In this document: positions 27,437 to 36,091 of the stretch, one piece after another
Numbering within the stretch: the stretch's first letter is position 1
Layout of the letters: every line of letters starts with the position of its first letter
Assembly: GCF_001468005.1 (NCBI RefSeq)
Contig: NZ_LNYY01000005.1
Span: 62,001 to 126,000 of the forward strand
Origin: Legionella steelei
Lineage (GTDB): Bacteria > Pseudomonadota > Gammaproteobacteria > Legionellales > Legionellaceae
DNA: 64,000 nt
Reading direction: 5' to 3'
Translations under genes and position numbers: made by a program
Notes under the pieces: model-generated
The model's database searches: none
Seen by the model: only the letters and a program-made list of their open reading frames with translations
What the model was told of the DNA's origin: nothing

Positions 27437-28702
27437 ATGTATGCATTAATAGACTGTAATAATTTTTATGCATCGTGTGAGCGTCTTTTTCGCCCTGATT
27501 TACAAGGGAAGCCTATCATTGTGCTGTCCAGTAATGATGGCTGTGTTATTGCTCGCTCCAATGAAGCCAAAGCTTTAGGCGTTGGCATGGGAGAGCCTTA
27601 TTTTAAAGTTAAAGGGTTATGTACACGTCATCAAATTCAGGTATTTTCCTCTAATTTTACTTTATACGGTGATGTATCTCAGCGTGTGATGGCAACTATA
27701 GAGCAAGATTGGCCACAGATGGAAATTTATTCTATTGATGAGGCTTTTCTTGATTTAAGTAGTATGCCTGCACATCTGCATGATGCATTTTGTCTTGCAT
27801 TGCAAAAAAAGATTCTAAAGCATACGGGGATTCCCACCTCTATAGGTATTGGGCAAACGAAAACACTGGCAAAGCTTGCAAATTATCTGTGTAAAAAAGT
27901 CTTAAAAACGCCTACTTTTAATATGAACAATCAAGAGGGGTGGCTGAAAAAAATTGCCATCAATGAAGTATGGGGTATTGGTAGAAAGTGGAGTAAAAAG
28001 CTTATTGATTATGGTATTTATACGGCTTTTGATTTGGTATCGACTAATATTCATATGCTGAAAAAACAGTTTAATGTTGTGATGATGCGTACGGCTTTAG
28101 AGTTGCAAGGTATTCCTTGTCATGATTTGGAAATACAAGAAGCCAAGCAAAGCATTCTATCCTCCAAAAGCTTTGGCTCCATGCAAACGGAGTATACAGC
28201 CGTAGCTGAAGCTTTGAGTAGTCATTGCGCACGTGCCGTTGAAAAATTGCGTGGACAACACTCATTAACACATGGCATGCATCTTTTTATCTACACCAAT
28301 CGCTTTCGAGACGATTTGGCGCAACATGTGCAATCTATTGCAATCCGTTTTGCTTATCCAACAGATGACTTGCGAATCATTACTCACTTGGCAAAGAACG
28401 GTTTATCGCAAATTTTTAAGCAAGGGTATCATTATAAAAAGACGGGGGTATGCCTTGTCGATCTTATTCCTAAAGAGTTACGCCAGCTGGATTTACTTCA
28501 TCAAGTCAGTCAAAAGGAGTTACAAAAGACAGAGGACTTTATGTTAATTTTCGATAAAATTAATCAAAAGTTCGGCCGCAACACTTTATATCTTGCTGCA
28601 GAAGGCTGCAATAGTAAACCTTGGGGTGCGCGCTTACAAATGCGCTCACCACGTTACACTACGTGTTGGTCAGAATTACCTGTAGTGCGAATTGGCAAAT
28701 GA
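27437..28702 (+). CDS. umuC: Y-family DNA polymerase V catalytic subunit UmuC
   Basis: Error-prone translesion polymerase. 421 residues, as in E. coli UmuC. Catalytic carboxylates: D6 in ALIDCNNFYASCE and D101-E102 in YSIDEAFLDLS; helix-hairpin-helix segment NEVWGIGRKWSKKL near 180; the little finger domain and UmuC-specific C-terminal part (ending near PRYTTCWSELP) are present, so this is UmuC rather than DinB. umuD is separated from it by about 9.6 kb. An imperfect hairpin follows the stop. Confidence 0.95.
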   Translation: MYALIDCNNFYASCERLFRPDLQGKPIIVLSSNDGCVIARSNEAKALGVGMGEPYFKVKGLCTRHQIQVFSSNFTLYGDVSQRVMATIEQDWPQMEIYSIDEAFLDLSSMPAHLHDAFCLALQKKILKHTGIPTSIGIGQTKTLAKLANYLCKKVLKTPTFNMNNQEGWLKKIAINEVWGIGRKWSKKLIDYGIYTAFDLVSTNIHMLKKQFNVVMMRTALELQGIPCHDLEIQEAKQSILSSKSFGSMQTEYTAVAEALSSHCARAVEKLRGQHSLTHGMHLFIYTNRFRDDLAQHVQSIAIRFAYPTDDLRIITHLAKNGLSQIFKQGYHYKKTGVCLVDLIPKELRQLDLLHQVSQKELQKTEDFMLIFDKINQKFGRNTLYLAAEGCNSKPWGARLQMRSPRYTTCWSELPVVRIGK

Positions 28703-28763
28703 GCTGTTATACCCGTAAATGTATGCTTACGGTATAACAGACGTAGATCGGGCATTGGTCCGG
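28703..28763. terminator. hairpin and partial repeat after umuC
   Basis: CTGTTATACCCGTAA (28704-28718) pairs with TTACGGTATAACAG (28727-28740) with one bulge. GATCGGGCATTGGTCCGGC at 28745-28763 resembles a degenerate copy of the GTCGGGCC/GGCCCGAC repeat at 40929. No strong T tract follows, so terminator activity is uncertain. Confidence 0.45.
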
Positions 28764-28949
28764 CAATATAACTGCTCTGATGTTACTTTGAGTTAACAAA
28801 GTTGTTGAGCCAAGACCCAACTTACACCAGTGAAGCAAACCATATTGGACACGCATATGTTTACAGAAATAGCGCGTTGCAAAGGTTCAATTGAAAGATG
28901 TATTGTTAAGCCCTACTATAATAATAATTTATTCTATGGAAGTGTTTTT

Positions 28950-30242
28950 ATGGCAAATAAAGTACCAAACATTGTGATTGTAGGTGGTGGTGCCGGAGGA
29001 ATGGAGTTGGCCGCATTGCTTGGGAAGAAATTTGGAAAAGCAGGTACTGCATCCATTACTTTAGTTGATTGCTCACCAACCCATATTTGGAAACCACTAT
29101 TGCATGAGGTTGCAGCAGGTAGCTTGTTTACCAATGAAAATGAAATTGACTATCTTGCATATGCTGCGACACACCACGTTCATTTTGTTTTAGGGGCGCT
29201 TGAAGGTTTAAATCGAAGCAAAAAAGAAATTTATTTGTCCCCTTTTTACAGCCACGAACAAGAGATTTTGCCCAAACGTGCAGTTGCATACGATATTTTA
29301 ATTATTGCGGTGGGAAGTGTTGCTAATGACTTCGGTATTCCTGGGGTGCGTGAACATTGTTTGTTTTTGGATAATATAGAGCAAGCCGCTTATTTTCATC
29401 GTGAGCTATTAAACCGTTGTATGCGTCTTTCACAACAACCACAGCAGGGCCAATTTAATCTTGTAGTGGTAGGAGGTGGAGCTACTGGGATCGAATTAAT
29501 CGCCGAATTAAATAGCACAATCCATGAAATTATCGATTATGGTATTGGCATTCAACCCGAACTTATTTCGTTTACTTTAATCGAGGCGGCAAATCGATTA
29601 TTGACCGCACTTCCAGAAGATCTCTCAGAAAAAGTAGCTACTGGATTAACACGCATGGGAGTAAAAGTTTGTGTCAATCAACAAGTTGATACAGTGACAA
29701 AAGAGGGTTTGCATACTAAATCGTCACAATTTATTCCTGCCGATCTTGTTGTATGGACTGCTGGCATTAAAGCCCCAGATTTTCTGCATCATTTAGATGG
29801 TTTGGAGGTGAATCACATCAATCAGTTATTAGTGAAGCAAACTTTACAAACAACCTTGGATGATTCTATTTTTGTGTTAGGGGATTGTGCGAGTTGTCCG
29901 CAAACCAATTCAGATAAAATGGTGCCGCCACGTGCGCAGGCAGCACACCAACAAGCACGTTTTTTGTATAAAAATTTACATAAATATTTAGAAGGTAAAC
30001 CTTTGCCAGTTTATCATTATCATGATCATGGTTCTTTAGTGACTTTAAGTCATCAAGTGGTTGGTAATTTAATGGGCAAAATGACTCAGCGATTCATGAT
30101 AGAGGGTAAATTGGCGCGTTTATTCTATTTATCTTTATATAAACAACATCAAATGTCATTATATGGTGGGTGGCGAGTTTTCTTGCTGACCTTGTCGAAT
30201 GTGTTAAGTCGTAGGGTAAAGCCTCGACTCAAACTGCACTAG
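28950..30242 (+). CDS. ndh: type II NADH:quinone oxidoreductase
   Basis: Non-proton-pumping, FAD-dependent NADH dehydrogenase on the inner face of the membrane. Two dinucleotide-binding motifs are seen: IVGGGAGGMEL near residue 11 and VVGGGATGIEL near residue 170; the family motif VLGDCASCP with the following PPRAQAAHQQA is near 310-330. Length 431 with the ATG at 28950, which has TGGAAGTG upstream. The reading frame extends 40 codons further upstream but that part lacks family features. Confidence 0.9.
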   Translation: MANKVPNIVIVGGGAGGMELAALLGKKFGKAGTASITLVDCSPTHIWKPLLHEVAAGSLFTNENEIDYLAYAATHHVHFVLGALEGLNRSKKEIYLSPFYSHEQEILPKRAVAYDILIIAVGSVANDFGIPGVREHCLFLDNIEQAAYFHRELLNRCMRLSQQPQQGQFNLVVVGGGATGIELIAELNSTIHEIIDYGIGIQPELISFTLIEAANRLLTALPEDLSEKVATGLTRMGVKVCVNQQVDTVTKEGLHTKSSQFIPADLVVWTAGIKAPDFLHHLDGLEVNHINQLLVKQTLQTTLDDSIFVLGDCASCPQTNSDKMVPPRAQAAHQQARFLYKNLHKYLEGKPLPVYHYHDHGSLVTLSHQVVGNLMGKMTQRFMIEGKLARLFYLSLYKQHQMSLYGGWRVFLLTLSNVLSRRVKPRLKLH

Positions 30243-30325
30243 CATTATTCAAAGTTGTACCTCAATGATGCAGTGCATTTTGGGTATAAAGTAAGAATTG
30301 CAACATAACAAAGCAGGAAGCGATC

Positions 30326-31969
30326 ATGTGGGACCAGAATAAACAAGAATATTTAAAGCGCTTGTCCAAGATTAAACCCTATCTTAAAAACAACAAATTT
30401 GTTGAGGCAAATGATTTAGTCACCGTACTTTCTCTGCTGATACACTCAGGTGACCGAGTCTGCATTGAAGGGGATAACCAAAAGCAAGCCAGTTTTTTGG
30501 CTATGACAATGGCTCAGTTAAATCCTGTAGAGATAAATCATTTGCACATGATCCAATCGGCGATTGCCTTGCCTGAACACCTGGATGTTTTTGAAAAAGG
30601 TATCGCTAATCGAATTGATTTCTCTTATTCTGGCCCGCAATCTGTGCGACTTGCCAATATGGTAAACGATAAAAAAATTGAGATAGGTAATATCCATACC
30701 TACAATGAGCTTTTTGGACGATTAGTAGCAGATTTGACACCTAATGTGTGTTTGTTGATGGCAGATAAAGCAGACAGGCAGGGTAATTTATTTACCGGCG
30801 CGAACACCGAGGAAACACCGGCCCTTATTGAGGCGACCAATTTTAAAAATGGTGTGGTTGTGGTGCAAGTTAATGAACTGGTTGAGCACTTACCACGAGT
30901 TGATATTCCTGGCGATTGGGTTGATGTTATTGTTCAAGGTCCGGAAACCTCCTATATCGAACCATTGTTTACCCGTGATCCGGCACAAATAGACGAAATA
31001 AAAATATTAATGGCTATGATGGTGATCAAAGGGATCTATGCCCCTTATCAAGTGAATATCTTAAATCACGGGGTAGGATTTAATACCTGTGCCATTGAAT
31101 TACTTTTGCCGACCTATGGCGAATCATTGGGTTTAAAAGGAAAAATATGCCAACACTGGGTGGTTAATCCTTTACCTACTTTAATCCCTGCCATTGAAGC
31201 TGGATTTGTGAAAACAATTTATCCGTTTGGGGGAGAGGTAGGCATGAATCGTTACGCCGCTGCACGTCCCGACATTTTTTTTACGGGCAAAGAAGGGGAG
31301 TTACGTTCGAATCGTATGTTAGGCCAGTTGGCGGGACATTATGCCTGTGACGTTTTTATCGGAGCAACATTGCAGATGGATCTGGAGGGCAATAGCTCGA
31401 CCGCGGTTGAGGGGCGTATCGCGGGTTTTGGTGGCGCGCCTAATATGGGCTGTGATGCTCCTGGTCGACGCCATTCTTCTTATGCTTGGTTGAAAGCAGG
31501 ACAAGAACGCAGCCAGGCATTGGCGACCAAAATGCCACGAGGAAGAAAACTGGTGATTCAAATGGTCGAGACGTTTCAGAGTTCAACACAACCTACATTT
31601 GTGGAGCAGTTGGATGCTTGGGCTTTACAAAAAGCGATGAATGCTGATTTGCCTGCGGTGATGATTTATGGAGATGATGTAAGTCATGTAGTGACTGAAG
31701 AAGGGATTGCCAATCTCCTGATGTGCCGCACGCTCGAAGAGCGTGAGCACGCCATTCGTGGGATTGCAGGGTATACTGAAGTTGGAATAATGCGCGATAA
31801 GATGAAAGTCGAGGAATTGCGTCATCGAGGAGTAATAAAACGTCCAGAGGATTTGGGGATTAAGGTGTCTGATGCAACTCGTGATTTATTGGCAGCCAAG
31901 TCAATTCGCGATCTTGTTGATTGCTCCCAAGGGTTATATGAACCGCCTGTAAAATTTAGAAATTGGTAG
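30326..31969 (+). CDS. mdcA: malonate decarboxylase alpha subunit (acetyl-S-ACP:malonate ACP transferase)
   Basis: MdcA swaps acetyl for malonyl on the decarboxylase acyl carrier protein, activating malonate without free CoA. The 547-residue length is right for the family. Recognisable segments: SGDRVCIEGDNQKQASFLA near residue 40, MADKADRQGNLFTGANTEETPA near 148, and GFGGAPNMGCDAPGRRHSS near 370. AGGAAG 7 bases before the ATG. First gene of a five-gene mdc operon; 10 bases separate it from the next gene. Confidence 0.92.
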   Translation: MWDQNKQEYLKRLSKIKPYLKNNKFVEANDLVTVLSLLIHSGDRVCIEGDNQKQASFLAMTMAQLNPVEINHLHMIQSAIALPEHLDVFEKGIANRIDFSYSGPQSVRLANMVNDKKIEIGNIHTYNELFGRLVADLTPNVCLLMADKADRQGNLFTGANTEETPALIEATNFKNGVVVVQVNELVEHLPRVDIPGDWVDVIVQGPETSYIEPLFTRDPAQIDEIKILMAMMVIKGIYAPYQVNILNHGVGFNTCAIELLLPTYGESLGLKGKICQHWVVNPLPTLIPAIEAGFVKTIYPFGGEVGMNRYAAARPDIFFTGKEGELRSNRMLGQLAGHYACDVFIGATLQMDLEGNSSTAVEGRIAGFGGAPNMGCDAPGRRHSSYAWLKAGQERSQALATKMPRGRKLVIQMVETFQSSTQPTFVEQLDAWALQKAMNADLPAVMIYGDDVSHVVTEEGIANLLMCRTLEEREHAIRGIAGYTEVGIMRDKMKVEELRHRGVIKRPEDLGIKVSDATRDLLAAKSIRDLVDCSQGLYEPPVKFRNW

Positions 31970-31979
31970 GACAAAGAAT

Positions 31980-33170
31980 ATGGAACATATGGAATTTCGT
32001 TTTACGCTTTCAGGGGAACGCCTTCAAGGTAAAAAAACAGTTTGTGGTGTAGTTGGCTCCGGGAATTTGGAAGTCATTATTGAAACCAATACTACTGCAG
32101 AAACGATTTTTAATATCCAGACGGCAGTTGAACATTACAAACCCGTTTGGAAAATGGTTATTGGTGATTTTGTGAGTCAACACCAACCCATCGGTTTGCA
32201 ATTCACTCTCAATGATAATGGCGCAACACCAGCTGTTGTTTTATTACGCTTAAGCCAAGCGTTGGACGAGTTTTATGGCAACTGCAAAATAGGAAGTAAC
32301 TATGAAGAGCTTGACGCGCGTGAGCGCATCCAGGTTATTTTTGATGAAGACTCCTTTACTGAGTGGCTTGCTGATGAAAAACTATACAGTCCCTATTTGG
32401 CCGCTTTAAATTTACCTGGTGAAGCAGATGACGGCGTTGTGATTGGCTCTGCATTGCTACAAAAGAGTAAAGTGCTTGTTGCCGCACAACAAAAAGATTT
32501 TATGGGTGGTGCCGTGGGCGAAATTCATGGTGCAAAGCTTACTGGTTTATTCAAAGCAGCGGTCGCGACGCAAGCTAAGGCCGTGGTTCTTCTCATTGAT
32601 AGTGGTGGTGTGCGTTTGCACGAAGCAAATGCTGGAGAAATCGCAATTTCTGAGGCGATTCGCTCTATTTTTGAGGCACGACATCATGGAATAACCACTA
32701 TAGGTGTGATTTGTGGTAAGAATGGTGCTTTTGGAGGCATGGGAATTATTTCAGCATGTTTGGATTATCTTGTGATTAATGAAACAGGACGTATTGGGGT
32801 ATCAGGTCCTGAGGTGATTCAAGCAGTGGCAGGTATTGAGGCCTTTAATGCACAGGACAGGGCTTTGGTTTGGCGTGTGTACGGAGGAAAAACCCGCTAT
32901 CTACAGGATATTGCGCAAAACTATGTCGGTTCGAATGTTGCAGAAATACGTACTCAATTGATTGCTGCTCTTGATAAAAATCTGCCGCTGAATCTTAGCT
33001 CTGTAAAACAAAAACAGGCGTTGTTAAAAAAACGGTTTCAAGAAACACAAGGATATCAAGAGCAGGGAACTTATCTGCGTCATGTTGCGCCAAATTATGC
33101 GGCAACTCTTTTTGATATGGATGAGCAGGAATTTTTACAGGCAGCAAAAAATATAAAAAAGAAACTGTAA
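31980..33170 (+). CDS. mdcCD: malonate decarboxylase ACP-beta subunit fusion (MdcC-MdcD)
   Basis: One 396-residue frame covers two subunits that are normally separate. Residues 1-100 are MdcC, the acyl carrier protein: CGVVGSGNLEV carries S27, the likely attachment serine for the phosphoribosyl-dephospho-CoA arm, and NDNGATPAVVLLRL matches the MdcC end. From about residue 110 it is MdcD, the carboxyltransferase-like decarboxylase beta subunit: ELDARERIQVIFDEDSF, then DDGVVIGSALL and GGAVGEIHGAKLTG, then DSGGVRLHEANAGE. There is no stop or restart codon with a binding site at the junction. A palindromic repeat lies just after it. Confidence 0.88.
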   Translation: MEHMEFRFTLSGERLQGKKTVCGVVGSGNLEVIIETNTTAETIFNIQTAVEHYKPVWKMVIGDFVSQHQPIGLQFTLNDNGATPAVVLLRLSQALDEFYGNCKIGSNYEELDARERIQVIFDEDSFTEWLADEKLYSPYLAALNLPGEADDGVVIGSALLQKSKVLVAAQQKDFMGGAVGEIHGAKLTGLFKAAVATQAKAVVLLIDSGGVRLHEANAGEIAISEAIRSIFEARHHGITTIGVICGKNGAFGGMGIISACLDYLVINETGRIGVSGPEVIQAVAGIEAFNAQDRALVWRVYGGKTRYLQDIAQNYVGSNVAEIRTQLIAALDKNLPLNLSSVKQKQALLKKRFQETQGYQEQGTYLRHVAPNYAATLFDMDEQEFLQAAKNIKKKL

Positions 33171-33176
33171 TTCATT

Positions 33177-33256
33177 GTAGCCTGGGTGCAGCGCAGCGGA
33201 ACCCGGGAATGTGATTTAGATCGATCACCGGTTCCCCTGTGCTGCACCCAAGCTAC
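33177..33256. repeat. GTAGCC...GGCTAC repeat, copy 8, inside the mdc operon
   Basis: GTAGCCTGGGTGCAGCGCAG pairs with GTGCTGCACCCAAGCTAC; inner GGAACCCGGG and CCGGTTCCCC arms. It begins 7 bases after mdcCD and 39 bases before mdcE, the only copy between genes of one evident operon. Confidence 0.85.
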
Positions 33257-33294
33257 AAAGTATTCAGTCTGTGATGATACAAAAGGAATAAAAA

Positions 33295-34002
33295 ATGGTG
33301 GCATTAAAGGATCTTCTCAAACAGATATTTTCTCTGGAAGTTAAGTTGACTGAAAATCAATCCGTTGTTTATGGACATGCGACTTTGAAGAAGCAACGGG
33401 TACATATTCTTGGGGTCAAGGAATCAACATTTTTGGGGGCGGAGCAAGCACTGATTATGGCTCAGCATGTAATAGATATTCTTGAAAGCCAATCTAAAGA
33501 TCCCGTTTTGCTCTTAGTGGATGTTGCGGGACAAGAGTTAACAATGCGTGATGAGTGGTTGGGGATGCAACAGTATTTTGGCCATTTACTCGAATGTTTG
33601 GAGTGTCTACGTCAACAAGGGAATGCGTTGATATCACTGGTTTATAACCAGGCATTAGGAGGTGCTTTTATTGCCTATGGTTTGATGGCGGATACCATTT
33701 TAGCTTTGCCTGATGCTGCTTTGGCTGTGATGTGGCTGGAAGGTATTGCTAAAGTAACAAAAATAGAATTAGCGACACTCCAAGAGCTTAGTAAAACATT
33801 CCCAGTTTTTGCTCCTGGGGTGCAAAATTTTTATGAGCTTGGTGGGGTGCATGAAATCGTCCGCATCCCCGAACTTACTGAAAAAATTGATTTAGCGATC
33901 CAAAAACACAGGACACAGGACGAACGAGCTTTCTTGGGAAATGAGCGTGGAGGCAGGAAGCTGGCGTTCTCGATTATCAATAAAGTAGCCAGTCATTTAT
34001 GA
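33295..34002 (+). CDS. mdcE: malonate decarboxylase gamma subunit
   Basis: MdcE is the second carboxyltransferase-like subunit that, with MdcD, decarboxylates malonyl-S-ACP to acetyl-S-ACP. 235 residues. VLLLVDVAGQELTMRDEWLGM near residue 78 and YNQALGGAFIAYGLMADTILALP near 118 are characteristic. AAAGGAA lies before the ATG. Its stop overlaps the mdcG start (ATGA). The repeat just upstream may lower its transcription relative to mdcA and mdcCD. Confidence 0.9.
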   Translation: MVALKDLLKQIFSLEVKLTENQSVVYGHATLKKQRVHILGVKESTFLGAEQALIMAQHVIDILESQSKDPVLLLVDVAGQELTMRDEWLGMQQYFGHLLECLECLRQQGNALISLVYNQALGGAFIAYGLMADTILALPDAALAVMWLEGIAKVTKIELATLQELSKTFPVFAPGVQNFYELGGVHEIVRIPELTEKIDLAIQKHRTQDERAFLGNERGGRKLAFSIINKVASHL

Positions 34003-34664
34003 ACTCGCAACGGCATCATTTGATTTATCTTAAGCCTTATGCTGATTTTGTGATTACTTCATGTCATGAAGATCAGAAGATGATTGCCGGAGAGGTAGCA
34101 CTTTGGCTAACACGAGGATTGCCTTGCATTTATGCGAAACAAGTTTGCTCCGCAACGAGTTTCGAAAGAGGCCTAATTAATTTGGGGGTAACTCTTTTTC
34201 ACGAAAATAAAAAGCATCGAGTTGGCATGCAAGTTGCTCCTTCATTCGTGCAAAAACAACAGCCATTGCCACAACTTCTCGAGATGCAGAATTTTTTCTC
34301 CTCTTATTATGGGATAGAGGATTTAACGAGCATTACTGCTACATATCCAATTTCTGATATTGCTGTCTATGGATCATTTTTATTCCAATATTTATCTGGC
34401 GCCCCTTTTGTTAATGATGCTTCAGATCTTGATTTACTGATTCATTATCAAGAATATGCTTGGACTGATTTGCATGAAACAATTAGCGCGTTAACAAAGA
34501 AATTTAATCGTACGATTGATGGAGAGGTACGCTTTCATAATTTTGGGGATATTCCAATCAAAGAATTACTCGATTTATCTGCAAAAAAATTGTTATGTAA
34601 GCGTAAGGACAGCATTACGTTATTATCAAGAGCTGAGCTTTATGAACACTATCCCTTGCTGTGA
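33999..34664 (+). CDS. mdcG: malonate decarboxylase holo-ACP synthase
   Basis: Phosphoribosyl-dephospho-CoA transferase: a nucleotidyltransferase that attaches the 2'-(5''-triphosphoribosyl)-3'-dephospho-CoA arm to the ACP serine. 221 residues. The nucleotidyltransferase pattern AVYGSFLFQYLSG followed by ASDLDLLIH (Gly-Ser, then Asp-x-Asp) lies at about 125-150, and a third acidic position in TIDGEVRF near 171. The ATG overlaps mdcE by 4 bases and its end overlaps mdcB by 23 bases. Confidence 0.88.
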   Translation: MNSQRHHLIYLKPYADFVITSCHEDQKMIAGEVALWLTRGLPCIYAKQVCSATSFERGLINLGVTLFHENKKHRVGMQVAPSFVQKQQPLPQLLEMQNFFSSYYGIEDLTSITATYPISDIAVYGSFLFQYLSGAPFVNDASDLDLLIHYQEYAWTDLHETISALTKKFNRTIDGEVRFHNFGDIPIKELLDLSAKKLLCKRKDSITLLSRAELYEHYPLL

Positions 34665-35496
34665 AAGAACGCTCGCCAAAATGGCGGTTCGAGCACTTTA
34701 TTTGGAAGTGAAAGCTTATCCAAAACCAGGTTTAGTCAGTTTTGTGGATGCTGGGGCTCATCGCGATATGGACGGTGATACATTCTATCGTAGCCTGTTT
34801 GCTTTGCGCCATTATTTTTATCACATTACAAAAACAGGATTAGTCACCAATTCTTTTGAAGAATTAAAACAAATAGCGATTGCAGCAGAAGCGCACATGT
34901 TGAAAAAAACTTGGGGGGTGAATACACATCGTGGCGCTATTTTTGCCTTAGGTATTGTTTGCGTTTCGGTGATTCGTTTGGCTCAGGCAAAAAAACAATT
35001 CACACCTGCAGATGTGCACCGGCAAATATTAAATGATTGGCCAAAACATTTGCAAAACCATTTAGGTAATCCGGGAAGTCATGGTGCTTTAGTCCGTCAA
35101 AAATATAAGGTTCTTGATGCGAAGCACATGGCGATGCATGGTTATGAACTGATTTTTGAATTACTTCCTGCCTTTATGTCAATTTTTATGGAAACCCGAT
35201 CGCTTGATACAGTGTGTTTATATGCTTACTCAGAGCTTTTATTGCGTATGGATGATACCAATATCTTGCATCGGAAAGGCAAGCTGGGGTTGAATTATGC
35301 GCAAGAGCGGGCTGCAGAATTATTGACGATTCAATGTGTGCAAACCCGCCAAAAAAAAGCGTTGGAATTGCATCACGTTTTCTCCACTATAGGGATTAGC
35401 CCAGGAGGGGTCGCTGATTTGCTCAGTGTTTTATTGTTTCTTGGCCAATTATTTTGTGAACCATTACGCGACTATTCCAATCTTAAAAAATTTTAG
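34642..35496 (+). CDS. mdcB: triphosphoribosyl-dephospho-CoA synthase
   Basis: Makes the prosthetic-group precursor from dephospho-CoA and ATP, as CitG does for citrate lyase. 284 residues. Family signatures: ALYLEVKAYPKPGLVSFVDAGAHRDMD near the N-terminus, WGVNTHRGAIFALG near 88, GNPGSHGALVRQKY near 145 and MDDTNILHRKG near 202. I chose ATG 34642; an in-frame TTG at 34516 would add 42 residues lying wholly inside mdcG without family similarity. Confidence 0.9.
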   Translation: MNTIPCCERTLAKMAVRALYLEVKAYPKPGLVSFVDAGAHRDMDGDTFYRSLFALRHYFYHITKTGLVTNSFEELKQIAIAAEAHMLKKTWGVNTHRGAIFALGIVCVSVIRLAQAKKQFTPADVHRQILNDWPKHLQNHLGNPGSHGALVRQKYKVLDAKHMAMHGYELIFELLPAFMSIFMETRSLDTVCLYAYSELLLRMDDTNILHRKGKLGLNYAQERAAELLTIQCVQTRQKKALELHHVFSTIGISPGGVADLLSVLLFLGQLFCEPLRDYSNLKKF

Positions 35497-35568
35497 AAAA
35501 TTCAATCTATACTATGATTAAGACTATGTTATTTATACGGCAATTCATTTTTTGAAAAGGGAGAGTAT

Positions 35569-36027
35569 ATGGAACCGTTCAATCATTTATCTCAAGCAGA
35601 AATAATACCCATACTTTCTCAAGCAACCATTTTTACAGGAATTGGCCTTATTGAACAAAAAATGCTTGCTGACAAATGCGTTATTGCAAGCTATAGAGCT
35701 GAAGAGATCGTCATCGAGCAAGGTGAAGTGGGGGATAAGCTTTATATTATTATTCGTGGTTCGGTGCAGGTTTCTGTAAAAACACAATCTATGGGTTGGA
35801 AGCGTGTTAATACTTTGGGAGCCGGTGATGTGTTTGGGGAAATTGCTATTTTACGTAATATTCGCAGAACGGCGCGTATTAGTACACTCACCGCATGTCA
35901 ATTTCTGACGATTAATGCTAGAGATTTCTTGGCCGTTTATCAATATTTTCCTGCGCGAGCAAGAGACAATATTCAATTAGTTGTTGCAAAACGATTGCAA
36001 CAAAGCGGTGCGCACATTCGTTTGTAA
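35569..36027 (+). CDS. stand-alone cyclic-nucleotide-binding domain protein
   Basis: 152 residues forming a single cNMP-binding beta-barrel. EQGEVGDKLYIIIRGSVQV near residue 48 and the phosphate-binding cassette FGEIAILRNIRRTARIST near 86, with the conserved Glu and Arg, suggest that it can bind a cyclic nucleotide. No DNA-binding helix-turn-helix or enzyme domain follows. Legionella has many adenylate-cyclase genes, so a small cAMP receptor is plausible. GGGAGAG before the ATG. Probably monocistronic. Confidence 0.82.
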   Translation: MEPFNHLSQAEIIPILSQATIFTGIGLIEQKMLADKCVIASYRAEEIVIEQGEVGDKLYIIIRGSVQVSVKTQSMGWKRVNTLGAGDVFGEIAILRNIRRTARISTLTACQFLTINARDFLAVYQYFPARARDNIQLVVAKRLQQSGAHIRL

Positions 36028-36091
36028 ATACAGTTGGATATCTTCCGTGGGATATCAACAGTTGAAATAAATTGCAATTTCCGGAAATAAA

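Noticed and set aside
28830-28949. 40-codon extension of the NADH dehydrogenase
   Set aside because: Family members begin just before the FAD motif, and ATG 28950 has its own ribosome-binding site.
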